A stretch of DNA of 15,574 nucleotides from UM-FILTER-49-7 sp964599895 (GCA_964599895.1 CAZRHT010000059.1:1-15574); one strand, 5' to 3'; numbered from the stretch's first letter, positions 6,742 through 14,347 are shown. Numbers and translations: made by a program. Notes: generated by a model not told the origin, from the sequence alone.

Positions 6742-8298
6742 ATGAAATATCGGTTCACTACAAGAACGTTTCGAAAATTGTCCCAGCTTCTGTTCCTTGT
6801 CCTTTTTTTTGTATTGTTTAGAAAAACGGATTATTCCGGTAGCGATACACTGCCTTACGCGGTCAATCTCTTTTTCAGATGGGATCCCCTTGTGGCGGCC
6901 ACTGTCACGCTGGCAGCCCGGAAGGTGATTCTACTCCTTCTTCCGTCTCTCTTTGTGGTCCTGTTGACGGTGGTGATGGGCCGGGTTTTTTGCGGCTGGG
7001 TGTGTCCCATGGGCACGTTGCTGGATCTGCTGGACAAAGGGATTCATCCCCCCGGGAATCCCACCGTTCGCCTTCGAAAAATGAAATATCTGGTTCTTAT
7101 TGTATTACTGGTTTCTTCTCTGTTCAGTTTACAACTTATTGGGTTCCTGGATCCCTTTTCTCTGTTGGTACGGGGCGCCGCGTTTTCAATCGACCCAATG
7201 TTCAACTGGTTGACCACGGGGTTCTTTGACACCATTTACTCTCATGCTCCGGCATTTGCGGACCGTGTAACGGAGCCGGTTTACACAATTCTGAAGAACG
7301 GCCTCCTTCCGTTTCGACAGTCTTTTTATTTTCTTTCCACTCTTTCCCTGATGATTCTGATTGCAATCGGAGCAATGGAGAAGCTGGGAAAACGGTTCTG
7401 GTGCCGAAACCTGTGTCCGTTGGGGGCATTGCTGGCGGTTTTCTCCCGGTGGAGTTTTTTCCGACGGATTCCGACTGCTTCCTGTAGAAATTGTCCCCAG
7501 TGCGCACCCAATTGCCGGATGAACGCCTTTGACCCCGATAATGGGAAACTGCACCATGAGGAATGCAATCTCTGTATGGACTGTGTGGATGATTGTTTGA
7601 ATCAATCCCCTCGGTTCGCCTTCACTCGGCGAAACAACCATGTGCCGGTGGATCTTGGCCGCCGTGCTTTTGTGGGAAGCGCACTGGCAGGTATGGCACT
7701 GCCGGTGGCGGCAAAGGTCGGAGCAATTTCACGTGTCCCGCATCCGCTGCTCCTTCGCCCGCCGGGGGTTAAGAATGAAACGGATTTCCTTTCCCTTTGT
7801 GTTCGTTGTGGTGAGTGCATGAAAGTCTGTATAGAAAATGCATTGCAGCCCTGTCTTTTTGAAAGTGGGTATCAGGGGATGTTTTCGCCCAGACTGGTGC
7901 CCCGCCTCGGCTACTGCGAGTTCAACTGTACACTCTGTGGTCAGGTTTGTCCCACTGGGGCTATTCCGAAGTTACTATTGCCCGCAAAACAGAAGGCAGT
8001 AATCGGCATTGCGGTGTTTGATGTGAACCGGTGTCTGCCCTATGCCAATGGGATCCCCTGCATGGTTTGCGAAGAGCACTGTCCCACCAGTAAAAAGGCG
8101 ATTCTCTTTCGGGATAAGACTGTAATGAATCGGAAAGGGGAAGATCTGGTGGTTAAGCAGCCGTATGTGGTGGAAGAGTTGTGCATTGGATGTGGTATCT
8201 GCGAAAACAAATGTCCATTGCCGGGAGCTTCCGCGATCCGTGTACTTACGGCAAGCAAAGGTACAAGTGGATATTCTGATGGCTATGGCTCAGGATAG
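6742..8298 (+). CDS. NapH-NapG-like single-chain membrane polyferredoxin
   Basis: This 518-residue protein joins two parts usually encoded separately. Residues 1-290 resemble NapH: about four membrane helices (near 11-27, 62-80, 114-134, 196-212), two CxxxCP motifs (C84/C88 and C221/C225), then two ferredoxin sites (C248, 251, 254, 258 and C275, 278, 281, 285). Residues 305-326 are a twin-arginine-like segment, LGRRAFVGSALAGM. Residues 340-495 resemble NapG, starting with RPPG and FLSLCVRCGECM and holding four sites (C353-363; C392-403; C431-447; C481-491). The NapG part would be periplasmic if the RR segment is used for export. In Nap systems these modules pass quinol electrons to a periplasmic reductase, but no reductase or NapC-type cytochrome is present here. 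An upstream in-frame TTG at 6712 was rejected for ATG 6742, placed one base after the DUF362 stop. The tail is Gly/Ser-rich. Confidence 0.88.
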   Translation: MKYRFTTRTFRKLSQLLFLVLFFVLFRKTDYSGSDTLPYAVNLFFRWDPLVAATVTLAARKVILLLLPSLFVVLLTVVMGRVFCGWVCPMGTLLDLLDKGIHPPGNPTVRLRKMKYLVLIVLLVSSLFSLQLIGFLDPFSLLVRGAAFSIDPMFNWLTTGFFDTIYSHAPAFADRVTEPVYTILKNGLLPFRQSFYFLSTLSLMILIAIGAMEKLGKRFWCRNLCPLGALLAVFSRWSFFRRIPTASCRNCPQCAPNCRMNAFDPDNGKLHHEECNLCMDCVDDCLNQSPRFAFTRRNNHVPVDLGRRAFVGSALAGMALPVAAKVGAISRVPHPLLLRPPGVKNETDFLSLCVRCGECMKVCIENALQPCLFESGYQGMFSPRLVPRLGYCEFNCTLCGQVCPTGAIPKLLLPAKQKAVIGIAVFDVNRCLPYANGIPCMVCEEHCPTSKKAILFRDKTVMNRKGEDLVVKQPYVVEELCIGCGICENKCPLPGASAIRVLTASKGTSGYSDGYGSG

Positions 8299-8331
8299 AG
8301 GAGAATTGATCGCACTCAATGTGCCCACATC

Positions 8332-8360
8332 TTTACTTTATTTTCAAACTCCGCTAAACT
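8332..8360 (+). promoter_or_regulatory. possible promoter for the hybrid kinase
   Basis: TTTACT (8332-8337), a 17-base spacer and TAAACT (8355-8360) lie in the 106-base gap before the kinase. Each hexamer matches consensus at four of six bases. No terminator is visible between the polyferredoxin and the kinase, so read-through from upstream is equally possible. Confidence 0.3.
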
Positions 8361-8404
8361 GAAACCAGTAATTAGTAATCCAATTCCAAACGGGGAGTTG
8401 CTGT

Positions 8405-11086
8405 ATGCTTGTACTGGCAATTTTGTCATTGACCATTCTGTTAACAGCGACCCTTCTCGCTTTCTATATGATTCGGATTACAGGCACAAAAACTCCCTGG
8501 ACAGTCTTATCCCTTGCCGTACTGTTCATGACTGTTGATCGGGCGCTGGTTCTTCGCCATATGTTAGCCGGCGGTGCCGTATTCATTGCAAACTGGCAAA
8601 TTCAAATCATCAACCTTCTGGTCTCCCTTATCTTTCTGTCCGGGATTATCTGGAGTCGGCCTCATTTGATACGATTGATTGAGAATAAGAAGAGACTGGT
8701 CCTTTCCGAAGAGTTGAGAAAAAATTTGTTTGACCAGTCCCACGATATGGCCTTTCTTAATTGTATGAATGATGATGGATCCTTTTCCGTGTTTCAAAAT
8801 GTGAATGCAAATGCCTGCCATTTACTGGGATATACATATGAAGAATTATGTTGTATGACACCGGCCGATATCGCAATAGACAAATTTAGTGAACCTCAGA
8901 TGAAAATATTGCTGACAACTGGAAGCGTGGTTTCTGAGCAGCAATTAAGAGCCCGAAACGGATGTCTGATACCAGTCGAAGCCAACTTCCATCTGTATGA
9001 ACAGGATGGGCATCAACAGCTGATGACCTTTGCCAGGGACATCTCAGAACTGATGGAAAGCCGGGACGCTATGAAAAGAGAATATCAACGATGCGACGAA
9101 ATTCTGAACCTGACTCCTGTTTCCATCTGGCATGAGGATTTCACGGGTGTGGGGCAATGGCTGGAAAAACTGAGGGCTGACGGGGTAGAAGATCTGCGTG
9201 TTTATTTGAAGGAGAACCCAGATAAGATCCGGGAAGGAGCAGCTCTGGTGAAAGTTATTTCCGTGAATAACGCGACGCTTCAACTTTTCGGTGCAACGGA
9301 CAGGACACAATTGCTGGGCAGCCTGGACAGATTGTTTACTGAAGAAAGTGATCCCATCTTCACGGAAGAACTTCTGACAATCTGGAACCGGGCAAATCAT
9401 TTTATTTCGGAAATTCCTGTTCAGACAGTTTTCGGGGAACGTATTCCGGCCATCCTGGAGTGGTTTGCTCCTACAATAGGGGGGAAATTAGCGCTGGATC
9501 AGGTAATTGTAACGTTGAGTAATATCCGGGAATTGAAGAAAATAGAGGCGGAAAAACGGCAACTGTCTGCTCTCATTGAACAGACGACGGAGTCTATTCT
9601 GATAACCGATCTGGCAGGTGATATTGTATATGTCAATCGGGGATTTGAAGAAATGACCGGGTATTCTGCAGACGAGACAATTGGGAGAAATCCCCGATTT
9701 CTCAAGAGTGGGAAAACGCCACCGGCCACTTACCGGGAAATCTGGACGGCCCTTTCCAATGGGAAAAACTGGCGGGGTCGTTTGTATAATTTGCGGAAGA
9801 ATGGGGCGCTTTACCTGGAGGAAGCGTTGATATTTCCCCTGAAGAATGAGGCCGGACAGGTGACCCACTATGCAGCCGTAAAAATGGATATTACGGAAAA
9901 AGTGGAATTGGAAGAGCAGCTGAACCAGAGTCGAAAAATGGAGGCGATTGGGAAACTTGCAGGTGGAATTGCCCATGATTTTAATAATATTCTTACAACT
10001 ATTGTTGGAAATGCGGAAATGGGAACAGTTAAATCCCGGGATAACAGTGTGCTTCACCATCATTTCACTGAAATTCTCACATCGGGCAAACGAGCGGCAA
10101 AATTGACCGGACAATTGCTGGCGTTCAGTCGGAGGCAAATGATTAAGCCGATAGTTCTCGACCTGAACAGAGTTGTCGTGGAAATGGATAGCATGCTGAG
10201 ACACCTTATCGGGGCTGATATTCACTTTGAGTTGAAAACGACCCGGGACATTCTTCCTGTTCTTGCGGATGAAAGCCAGATCCAGCAAATTCTGATGAAT
10301 CTGGTAGTCAATGCATATGATGCCATGGCCAAGCAACCCCCGCCCCGCAATATTAACCTCATCACCGGACAGGTGTTTGTGGATGAGCGGCATGCCCATC
10401 GGTTTGAAGGCGTTTCACCCGGTACTTTTGCGTTGCTGGAGGTTGCGGACACCGGTTGTGGTATGTCAGAAGAATTGATGGATCACATTTTCGAGCCCTT
10501 TTTTACGACCAAGCCCATGGGAAAGGGTACAGGATTGGGATTGGCTACCGTTTATGGAATCCTGAAACAAAACAATGCCATTATCGACGTGCATTCCTCT
10601 CCCGGACTTGGGGCAGCGTTCCGTGTGTTCTGGCCCATTGCTGAAGGGGAAATACAGATGGATCAGCAGCCGGAGCAGATGGCTGATTTGAAGGCAAAGG
10701 GGGAAGAAACGATTCTGCTGGTTGAAGACAATGATGGGGTTCGCAGGTTCACCTCAGATGGGCTCAATCGGCTGGGCTATCAGGTTGTGCCGGTGGAAAA
10801 CGGTCAAAGAGCTCTTGCAGTGCTTGAGAAACAGTCTGGTGAAATCTCCCTCGTATTTACCGATGTAATCATGCCGGAAATGGGTGGAATGGAATTGGCT
10901 GAGATTCTCAGATCCCGATTCCCTTCCATACCAGTGATTTTTTCCACCGGTTATACCGATGAATTTCTAACCGGGCGTGGTGGAATACCAGATGTTTTAA
11001 TTTACAAGCCCTATACCATCGATACAGTTGCCCATCAAATTCGCGCCATGTTGAGCCAGAGTCCCGGTAGCGACACTGACTCTTAA
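8405..11086 (+). CDS. membrane-anchored multi-PAS hybrid histidine kinase
   Basis: This 893-residue signalling protein begins with about three membrane helices (roughly 3-22, 33-51, 60-83) with very short loops, so it has no sizeable periplasmic sensor. A PAS domain lies at about 105-215. A divergent PAS region follows at about 230-378, with the IWHEDFTGVGQWL opening seen in some PAS kinases, then a canonical PAS/PAC at about 385-500. The kinase core has H524 in GGIAHDFNNIL (520-530), N-box residues N632 and N636, DTGCGMS (682-688) and GKGTGLGLATVYG (706-718). The C-terminal receiver (about 768-885) has acidic residues E774 and D775, phospho-acceptor D820 in FTDVIMPEMGG, S847/T848 and K868. 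No separate output regulator lies nearby. GGGGAG lies seven bases before the ATG. Gene order suggests, but does not prove, a link to the iron-sulfur module upstream. The signal is unknown. Confidence 0.93.
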   Translation: MLVLAILSLTILLTATLLAFYMIRITGTKTPWTVLSLAVLFMTVDRALVLRHMLAGGAVFIANWQIQIINLLVSLIFLSGIIWSRPHLIRLIENKKRLVLSEELRKNLFDQSHDMAFLNCMNDDGSFSVFQNVNANACHLLGYTYEELCCMTPADIAIDKFSEPQMKILLTTGSVVSEQQLRARNGCLIPVEANFHLYEQDGHQQLMTFARDISELMESRDAMKREYQRCDEILNLTPVSIWHEDFTGVGQWLEKLRADGVEDLRVYLKENPDKIREGAALVKVISVNNATLQLFGATDRTQLLGSLDRLFTEESDPIFTEELLTIWNRANHFISEIPVQTVFGERIPAILEWFAPTIGGKLALDQVIVTLSNIRELKKIEAEKRQLSALIEQTTESILITDLAGDIVYVNRGFEEMTGYSADETIGRNPRFLKSGKTPPATYREIWTALSNGKNWRGRLYNLRKNGALYLEEALIFPLKNEAGQVTHYAAVKMDITEKVELEEQLNQSRKMEAIGKLAGGIAHDFNNILTTIVGNAEMGTVKSRDNSVLHHHFTEILTSGKRAAKLTGQLLAFSRRQMIKPIVLDLNRVVVEMDSMLRHLIGADIHFELKTTRDILPVLADESQIQQILMNLVVNAYDAMAKQPPPRNINLITGQVFVDERHAHRFEGVSPGTFALLEVADTGCGMSEELMDHIFEPFFTTKPMGKGTGLGLATVYGILKQNNAIIDVHSSPGLGAAFRVFWPIAEGEIQMDQQPEQMADLKAKGEETILLVEDNDGVRRFTSDGLNRLGYQVVPVENGQRALAVLEKQSGEISLVFTDVIMPEMGGMELAEILRSRFPSIPVIFSTGYTDEFLTGRGGIPDVLIYKPYTIDTVAHQIRAMLSQSPGSDTDS

Positions 11087-12021
11087 AGGGTTGGGTCCAG
11101 AAGCCATTTTGCCACGATCGGAAAATGATCATGTTCGGCTTGCTCTCCCGTAAGCATATCAATGTGACCATAGTCCAGGAGATTTCCGTTTTGCTTTGAA
11201 AGGAGAAGAAATTGAAAGGGTTGGCTTCTTCCATGCTCGCCTATGAATGCCTTGACATCATCGGGAAATCCGAGGCATTTATCTCCAGCGCCTGCGATGA
11301 ATAGTGCGGGGGGGAAAGCAGTTTCTTTTGCTGCAGAGGCATAATCAAAGCCGTCCCGTGGGTCTACCCAGTTCCCTGGACGAATCCACTGAACGGTTTC
11401 CCGGAAATACCCTTTCGTCTCATTGTCTGCGCCAAAGGAAAACTGTCTGGCAGGTAAATAGCCGTAAATACGGCACAATATGGAACCGAAAATGTTCCAT
11501 AACAAATTGATTTTCCAGAACTTTTTCAGGTTACGTGCCCGAATCGATCGTTTTGAACCAAAATATACAAGAGAGGATACCATTTTTCGCATCTCAGGAA
11601 ACCGGCTCAGTGAGGAAGATACAATTACTCCTCCCCATGAATGGGACACGACTGAAAAAGGAACATTCCCCCGCTCCCTCCGGACGGTCCGTAGCATGGC
11701 TGGAAAATCTTCACAGATCATTTCGTATTGTCCGTAGCGGCTTTCTTTGCTGATAGCCGGGTTACTGCCGCCATGTCCGCGAAAATCAGCCACATAAACA
11801 TCAAATCCATGTCTGGCAAGGTAGGGGGCCAATCCCTTCCCTGATTCAGAGTAAAAAATGTGGCTGTCTTCGATGGCGCCATGGACCATCAAAATCGGTT
11901 TTCCTTCTGGATTTTCACAGAAACGACGCATAAAGAGAATATCCGTATCGGTTACCTGGATCTCAATGGTTTTTCCATGGGAAGTCAGGAGAGAAGGGAG
12001 GTTTTCCGACCGGTCTGCCAT
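11083..12021 (-). CDS. alpha/beta-fold hydrolase
   Basis: This 312-residue protein has the alpha/beta-hydrolase layout: an oxyanion-type LMVHGAIEDSH (44-54), the ADFRGHGGSNP strand-turn (78-88), a nucleophile elbow SHSWGG with S128, a likely acid D247 in AGAGDK, and a catalytic histidine H286 in YGHIDML. The elbow has Ser where the usual GxSxG has its first Gly. No signal peptide is evident, so it is probably cytosolic or membrane-peripheral, with a longish cap region at about 155-225. Substrate is unknown; lipase, esterase and haloperoxidase-like roles are all possible. It is the last gene of the thioredoxin-permease run, 52 bases after the permease stop. Its stop overlaps the convergent kinase gene by four bases. 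The ribosome-binding site is weak (AAGGCGG about six bases upstream). Confidence 0.85.
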   Translation of the reverse strand: MADRSENLPSLLTSHGKTIEIQVTDTDILFMRRFCENPEGKPILMVHGAIEDSHIFYSESGKGLAPYLARHGFDVYVADFRGHGGSNPAISKESRYGQYEMICEDFPAMLRTVRRERGNVPFSVVSHSWGGVIVSSSLSRFPEMRKMVSSLVYFGSKRSIRARNLKKFWKINLLWNIFGSILCRIYGYLPARQFSFGADNETKGYFRETVQWIRPGNWVDPRDGFDYASAAKETAFPPALFIAGAGDKCLGFPDDVKAFIGEHGRSQPFQFLLLSKQNGNLLDYGHIDMLTGEQAEHDHFPIVAKWLLDPTL

Positions 12022-12053
12022 AGCGCCGCCTTTTGGACATGTTCGGTTATGGA

Positions 12054-12062
12054 ACTATACCA
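12054..12062 (-). promoter_or_regulatory. possible extended -10 for the hydrolase
   Basis: The minus strand reads TGGTATAGT in the 52-base gap between the permease stop and the hydrolase ATG. This is an extended -10 (TGn plus TATAGT, five of six to consensus). No -35 was found at the right distance. It might give the hydrolase some independent expression. Confidence 0.25.
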
Positions 12063-12073
12063 CCGAAAAGCTT

Positions 12074-13312
12074 CTACGTTGTGGTGTACCCGGCATTTTC
12101 CACCGACTTTCTGATGGCCTTTTCATCCGCCTGACCAAAAATCTTAAGCGTGTTCTCAGACGGTGTTGCTTCCGCTGCCGTGACGCCGTGAACAGATTTA
12201 GCGGCATTTTCTACAGTCATTTTGCAATGGTTGCAGGTCATACCCAGAACAGTTATCTCCATGCTTGGCGTTGTCTCCGGAATTTCACAGGCGTCCTCCT
12301 TCTTACCAGGCCAGAGGGAGTGTACCAGAAGGAGCGCCAGAACCACAGATCCTCCGGTCTTGACCCATTCAAACCATCCGTTGACATGGTGAACGGCGGC
12401 ATAACTCTTCGCAAAGATGGCAGAGAACCATGCGTCAAATGCTACACCACCCAGGACCGCCCCGACAATAATGGTCGACAGATAAATCAAAGTGGCCCGC
12501 CGTCCAATTGTTTTCCATAGGACAGCCAGACTGGCGGTATTGGTTGCGGGGCCCGCCATCAAAAATACAAATGCCGCTCCGGGTGAAAGCCCTTTCATGA
12601 TCAAAGCCATCGCAACGGGGATGGAGCCGGTGGCACAGACATAAATCGGAACACTTACAAGCAGAATGAGTCCATAGGCGAGAACCGGGTTCCCGATAAA
12701 CTGGTGGAAAAACTGTTCAGGAACCAATGCTGCTATGAGTCCTCCAATGAGGATTCCAATCACGATCCACCTGGCGATATCTCCGAGAAGCTGACCAAAC
12801 CCATAGCTGAAAGTCAGACGAATCCGCTCTCTGGCGGTTTTGGGTGCGTCTGCTTTCAGTTTGTCTTCTGCTGCGGTGCTTTCTTCAGCCCTTTGACCCA
12901 GGTCGGTGATAGAGCCGCCGATGGTACCGGTGACAAATGCCACAAAGGGTCTGAAAATCGCAAACACCGGGCCCAGCATACTCCATGTGGCGGCAATGCT
13001 GTCCGCACCCGTCTGCGGGGTTGCGATGAGGAACGAAACGACGGCCCCACGGGTGGCACCGCTTTTCTTTAAAGACAACGCCGTGGGAACCACACCACAG
13101 GAACAAAGCGGCATGGGAACACCGAAAAGAGCCGCTTTCAATGAAGAAAACATGCCGGGCCGGCCGATAGCAGCTTCAATCCTGTGGCTGGGCAGGAAGG
13201 CATGAATCAACCCGGCGAGAAAGAACCCGAGAAGCAGGTAGATTGCCATCTCATTGAAAAGAAATATTGTTTCAATCACAAATCGTTGCAGTAGATTCAG
13301 AAATAATTGCAC
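12074..13312 (-). CDS. SO_0444-family Cu/Zn efflux permease with C-terminal HMA domain
   Basis: This 412-residue membrane protein belongs to the DUF318/ArsP_1-type permeases and best fits the SO_0444 Cu/Zn efflux group. Two repeat-like halves carry PMPLCSCGVVPTALSLKKSG (67-86, thiols C70 and C72) with ATPQTGADS after it, and VPIYVCATGSIPVAMALIMK (221-240) followed by GPATNTAS (254-261). A charged cytoplasmic linker lies at about 138-165. Residues 351-412 form a heavy-metal-associated domain with GMTCNHC (C360, C363), a soft-metal site also seen in CopZ and P-type ATPases. The start is GTG at 13312, with GGGGA about five bases upstream. It follows the thioredoxin gene by 58 bases, a gap occupied by a hairpin. 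Cu versus Zn specificity is not deducible, and arsenic or organoarsenic export is an alternative. Confidence 0.88.
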   Translation of the reverse strand: MQLFLNLLQRFVIETIFLFNEMAIYLLLGFFLAGLIHAFLPSHRIEAAIGRPGMFSSLKAALFGVPMPLCSCGVVPTALSLKKSGATRGAVVSFLIATPQTGADSIAATWSMLGPVFAIFRPFVAFVTGTIGGSITDLGQRAEESTAAEDKLKADAPKTARERIRLTFSYGFGQLLGDIARWIVIGILIGGLIAALVPEQFFHQFIGNPVLAYGLILLVSVPIYVCATGSIPVAMALIMKGLSPGAAFVFLMAGPATNTASLAVLWKTIGRRATLIYLSTIIVGAVLGGVAFDAWFSAIFAKSYAAVHHVNGWFEWVKTGGSVVLALLLVHSLWPGKKEDACEIPETTPSMEITVLGMTCNHCKMTVENAAKSVHGVTAAEATPSENTLKIFGQADEKAIRKSVENAGYTTT

Positions 13313-13332
13313 GTTTTCCCCTATGAATGGAA

Positions 13333-13356
13333 GAAAGCGGGCATTGACCCGCTTTC
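13333..13356 (-). terminator. intercistronic hairpin between thioredoxin and permease genes
   Basis: On the minus strand GAAAGCGGG and CCCGCTTTC form a perfect 9-bp stem around a 6-base loop (TCAATG), 15 bases after the thioredoxin stop. The following bases (TTCC) give only a poor T-run, so it may be a leaky terminator, an attenuator lowering permease expression, or a 3' end stabiliser rather than a full stop. Confidence 0.55.
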
Positions 13357-13370
13357 AACCTGTATCTGTT

Positions 13371-13856
13371 CTATTTCTTCAGAAGCTGTTTGATTTCTTC
13401 AATAAAACTTTTGGGAGTCTTGCCTTTTCCTGCGCCCAGTCTGCCGATTTCGGTTTTGCCGTCCGGCTTCAAGAACACGTAGGTTGGGACACCACGGACC
13501 TTAAAATCATCTCCCAGCTGTTTATTGCGAGACTGGAACTCAGCAGGAACCTTACTCTTATCTCTCGGGAAGTCAATTGCAACCAGAACGACATTGTCTT
13601 TGGCCCAATCGAAAAACTCATTTCCTGAAAAAACGGTCTTGTCCATCAGTTTGCACCAGTAGCACCAATCCGACCCTGTAAACATGATCATGATGGGGAG
13701 GTTGTTGTCTTTGGCATAGGTTGTAGCCGCGGAGAGGTCCTGCGTCCACTTACCCGGTTCCACGCCTTTCTTCAAGGCATCAAATGCGTAAGCTGAACTG
13801 GTGACCCCAAGTGCGATTAGTAATACCAATGCGATTGTCTTCATTTGTTTCTTCAT
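13371..13856 (-). CDS. exported thioredoxin-like protein
   Basis: This 161-residue protein starts with a Sec signal peptide: MKKQMK, a hydrophobic core at 7-18 and a probable cleavage after SAYA (residue 24). The mature part is a thioredoxin fold of the thioredoxin_7/DUF255-like type: GSDWCYWCKLMDKTVF has the redox pair C65/C68, and GVPTYVFLKPDG (122-133) has the cis-proline P124. It would act in the periplasm or be membrane-anchored, reducing or oxidising thiols. AAGGAG lies nine bases before the ATG. It is first in the operon, ahead of the Cu/Zn permease, so a role in protecting or repairing thiols under metal stress, or in handing metal over, is plausible but inferred. A nested in-frame ATG at M5 is less well placed. 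Confidence 0.9.
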   Translation of the reverse strand: MKKQMKTIALVLLIALGVTSSAYAFDALKKGVEPGKWTQDLSAATTYAKDNNLPIMIMFTGSDWCYWCKLMDKTVFSGNEFFDWAKDNVVLVAIDFPRDKSKVPAEFQSRNKQLGDDFKVRGVPTYVFLKPDGKTEIGRLGAGKGKTPKSFIEEIKQLLKK

Positions 13857-14030
13857 CCTCTGTCACTCCTTCGTGTTTTTCGTTTGAGCTCTATCTTGCT
13901 CAGGATGTTAAACGAATCGACCGGTCTTTTGTTGCTGTATGAGATTAACCCGGCCGACGTCACCGACTGAAGCTACAATAGACACCCGCGAATTTCAAGG
14001 AAAATCATCAGGCCTATATCGTAGCCTACA
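13857..14030 (-). promoter_or_regulatory. long structured 5' leader of the thioredoxin-permease operon
   Basis: The predicted transcript runs about 174 nt before the thioredoxin ATG. Two long-range helices can be drawn by eye. One pairs 14027-14017 (minus AGGCTACGATA) with 13980-13970 (TATTGTAGCTT): 11 bp including two G-U pairs, starting almost at the 5' end. The other pairs 13958-13950 (GTCGGCCGG) with 13924-13916 (CCGGTCGAT): 9 bp with two G-U pairs. No known riboswitch class was recognised, and no convincing leader ORF or tRNA was seen. Confidence 0.4.
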
Positions 14031-14036
14031 AATGAA

Positions 14037-14065
14037 ATTATAACATTCCGTTTTTGTAAAGTCAA
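14037..14065 (-). promoter_or_regulatory. strong sigma70 promoter of the thioredoxin-permease operon
   Basis: The minus strand reads TTGACT (14065-14060), a 17-base spacer and a perfect TATAAT (14042-14037): eleven of twelve consensus bases with ideal spacing. Transcription should begin near 14030. It is the best promoter in the window. Confidence 0.8.
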
Positions 14066-14307
14066 ACAATGTTTTTTGAACTGTCGCGGGCCCTGGAAGA
14101 AAATAGTGGATGAAAAGTCTTTTTCAGATGAAGTAAATAGTGGTTTCCCATCTTTGCGCGTGCTTGTTCACACTCACACTCTGACTGCAGTGACCGTGCA
14201 AAATGATGGAAAACAAAGGAAAGAGTTTAGCGGCCCGGATTGGCTCTGAGAAACTGAAATTGTTGATGACGCTTGGAGTCGCGAGGACACGTATCAGCGA
14301 TAACAGA
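14066..14307. other. non-coding part of the divergent spacer
   Basis: The whole gap between the thioredoxin and MFS genes is 518 bases (13857-14374). In this central part no gene, tRNA or known RNA was recognised. Two small patterns were seen: an inverted repeat TGAAAA-GTCT-TTTTCA at 14111-14126, and a direct repeat AAATAGTGG at 14101-14109 and 14135-14143. They could be regulator sites for the divergent promoters, but both are short enough to be chance. Confidence 0.4.
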
Positions 14308-14347
14308 TTGAAATTTTCCTATTCTGTCGCCATATTACAGGTATAAT
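14308..14347 (+). promoter_or_regulatory. promoter region of the MFS gene
   Basis: TTGAAA (14308-14313) is followed after 17 bases by CATATT (14331-14336). A perfect TATAAT lies at 14342-14347 but has no good -35. Either would give a short leader before the ATG at 14375. Confidence 0.45.

Noticed and set aside
6742..8298. Reading the polyferredoxin as a complete Nap nitrate reductase locus
   Set aside because: No NapA, NapB, NapC or NapD gene is present on either side within the window.
8306..8362. Eighteen-codon reading frame starting at TTG after AGAGGAG, just behind the polyferredoxin gene
   Set aside because: The ribosome-binding site is only two bases from a TTG start, the peptide has no recognisable feature, and it overlaps the possible kinase promoter.
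9488..10399. Minus-strand reading frame of 303 codons opposite the kinase gene
   Set aside because: Antisense to conserved PAS and kinase motifs; its residues look like a back-translation shadow and it has no neighbours on that strand.
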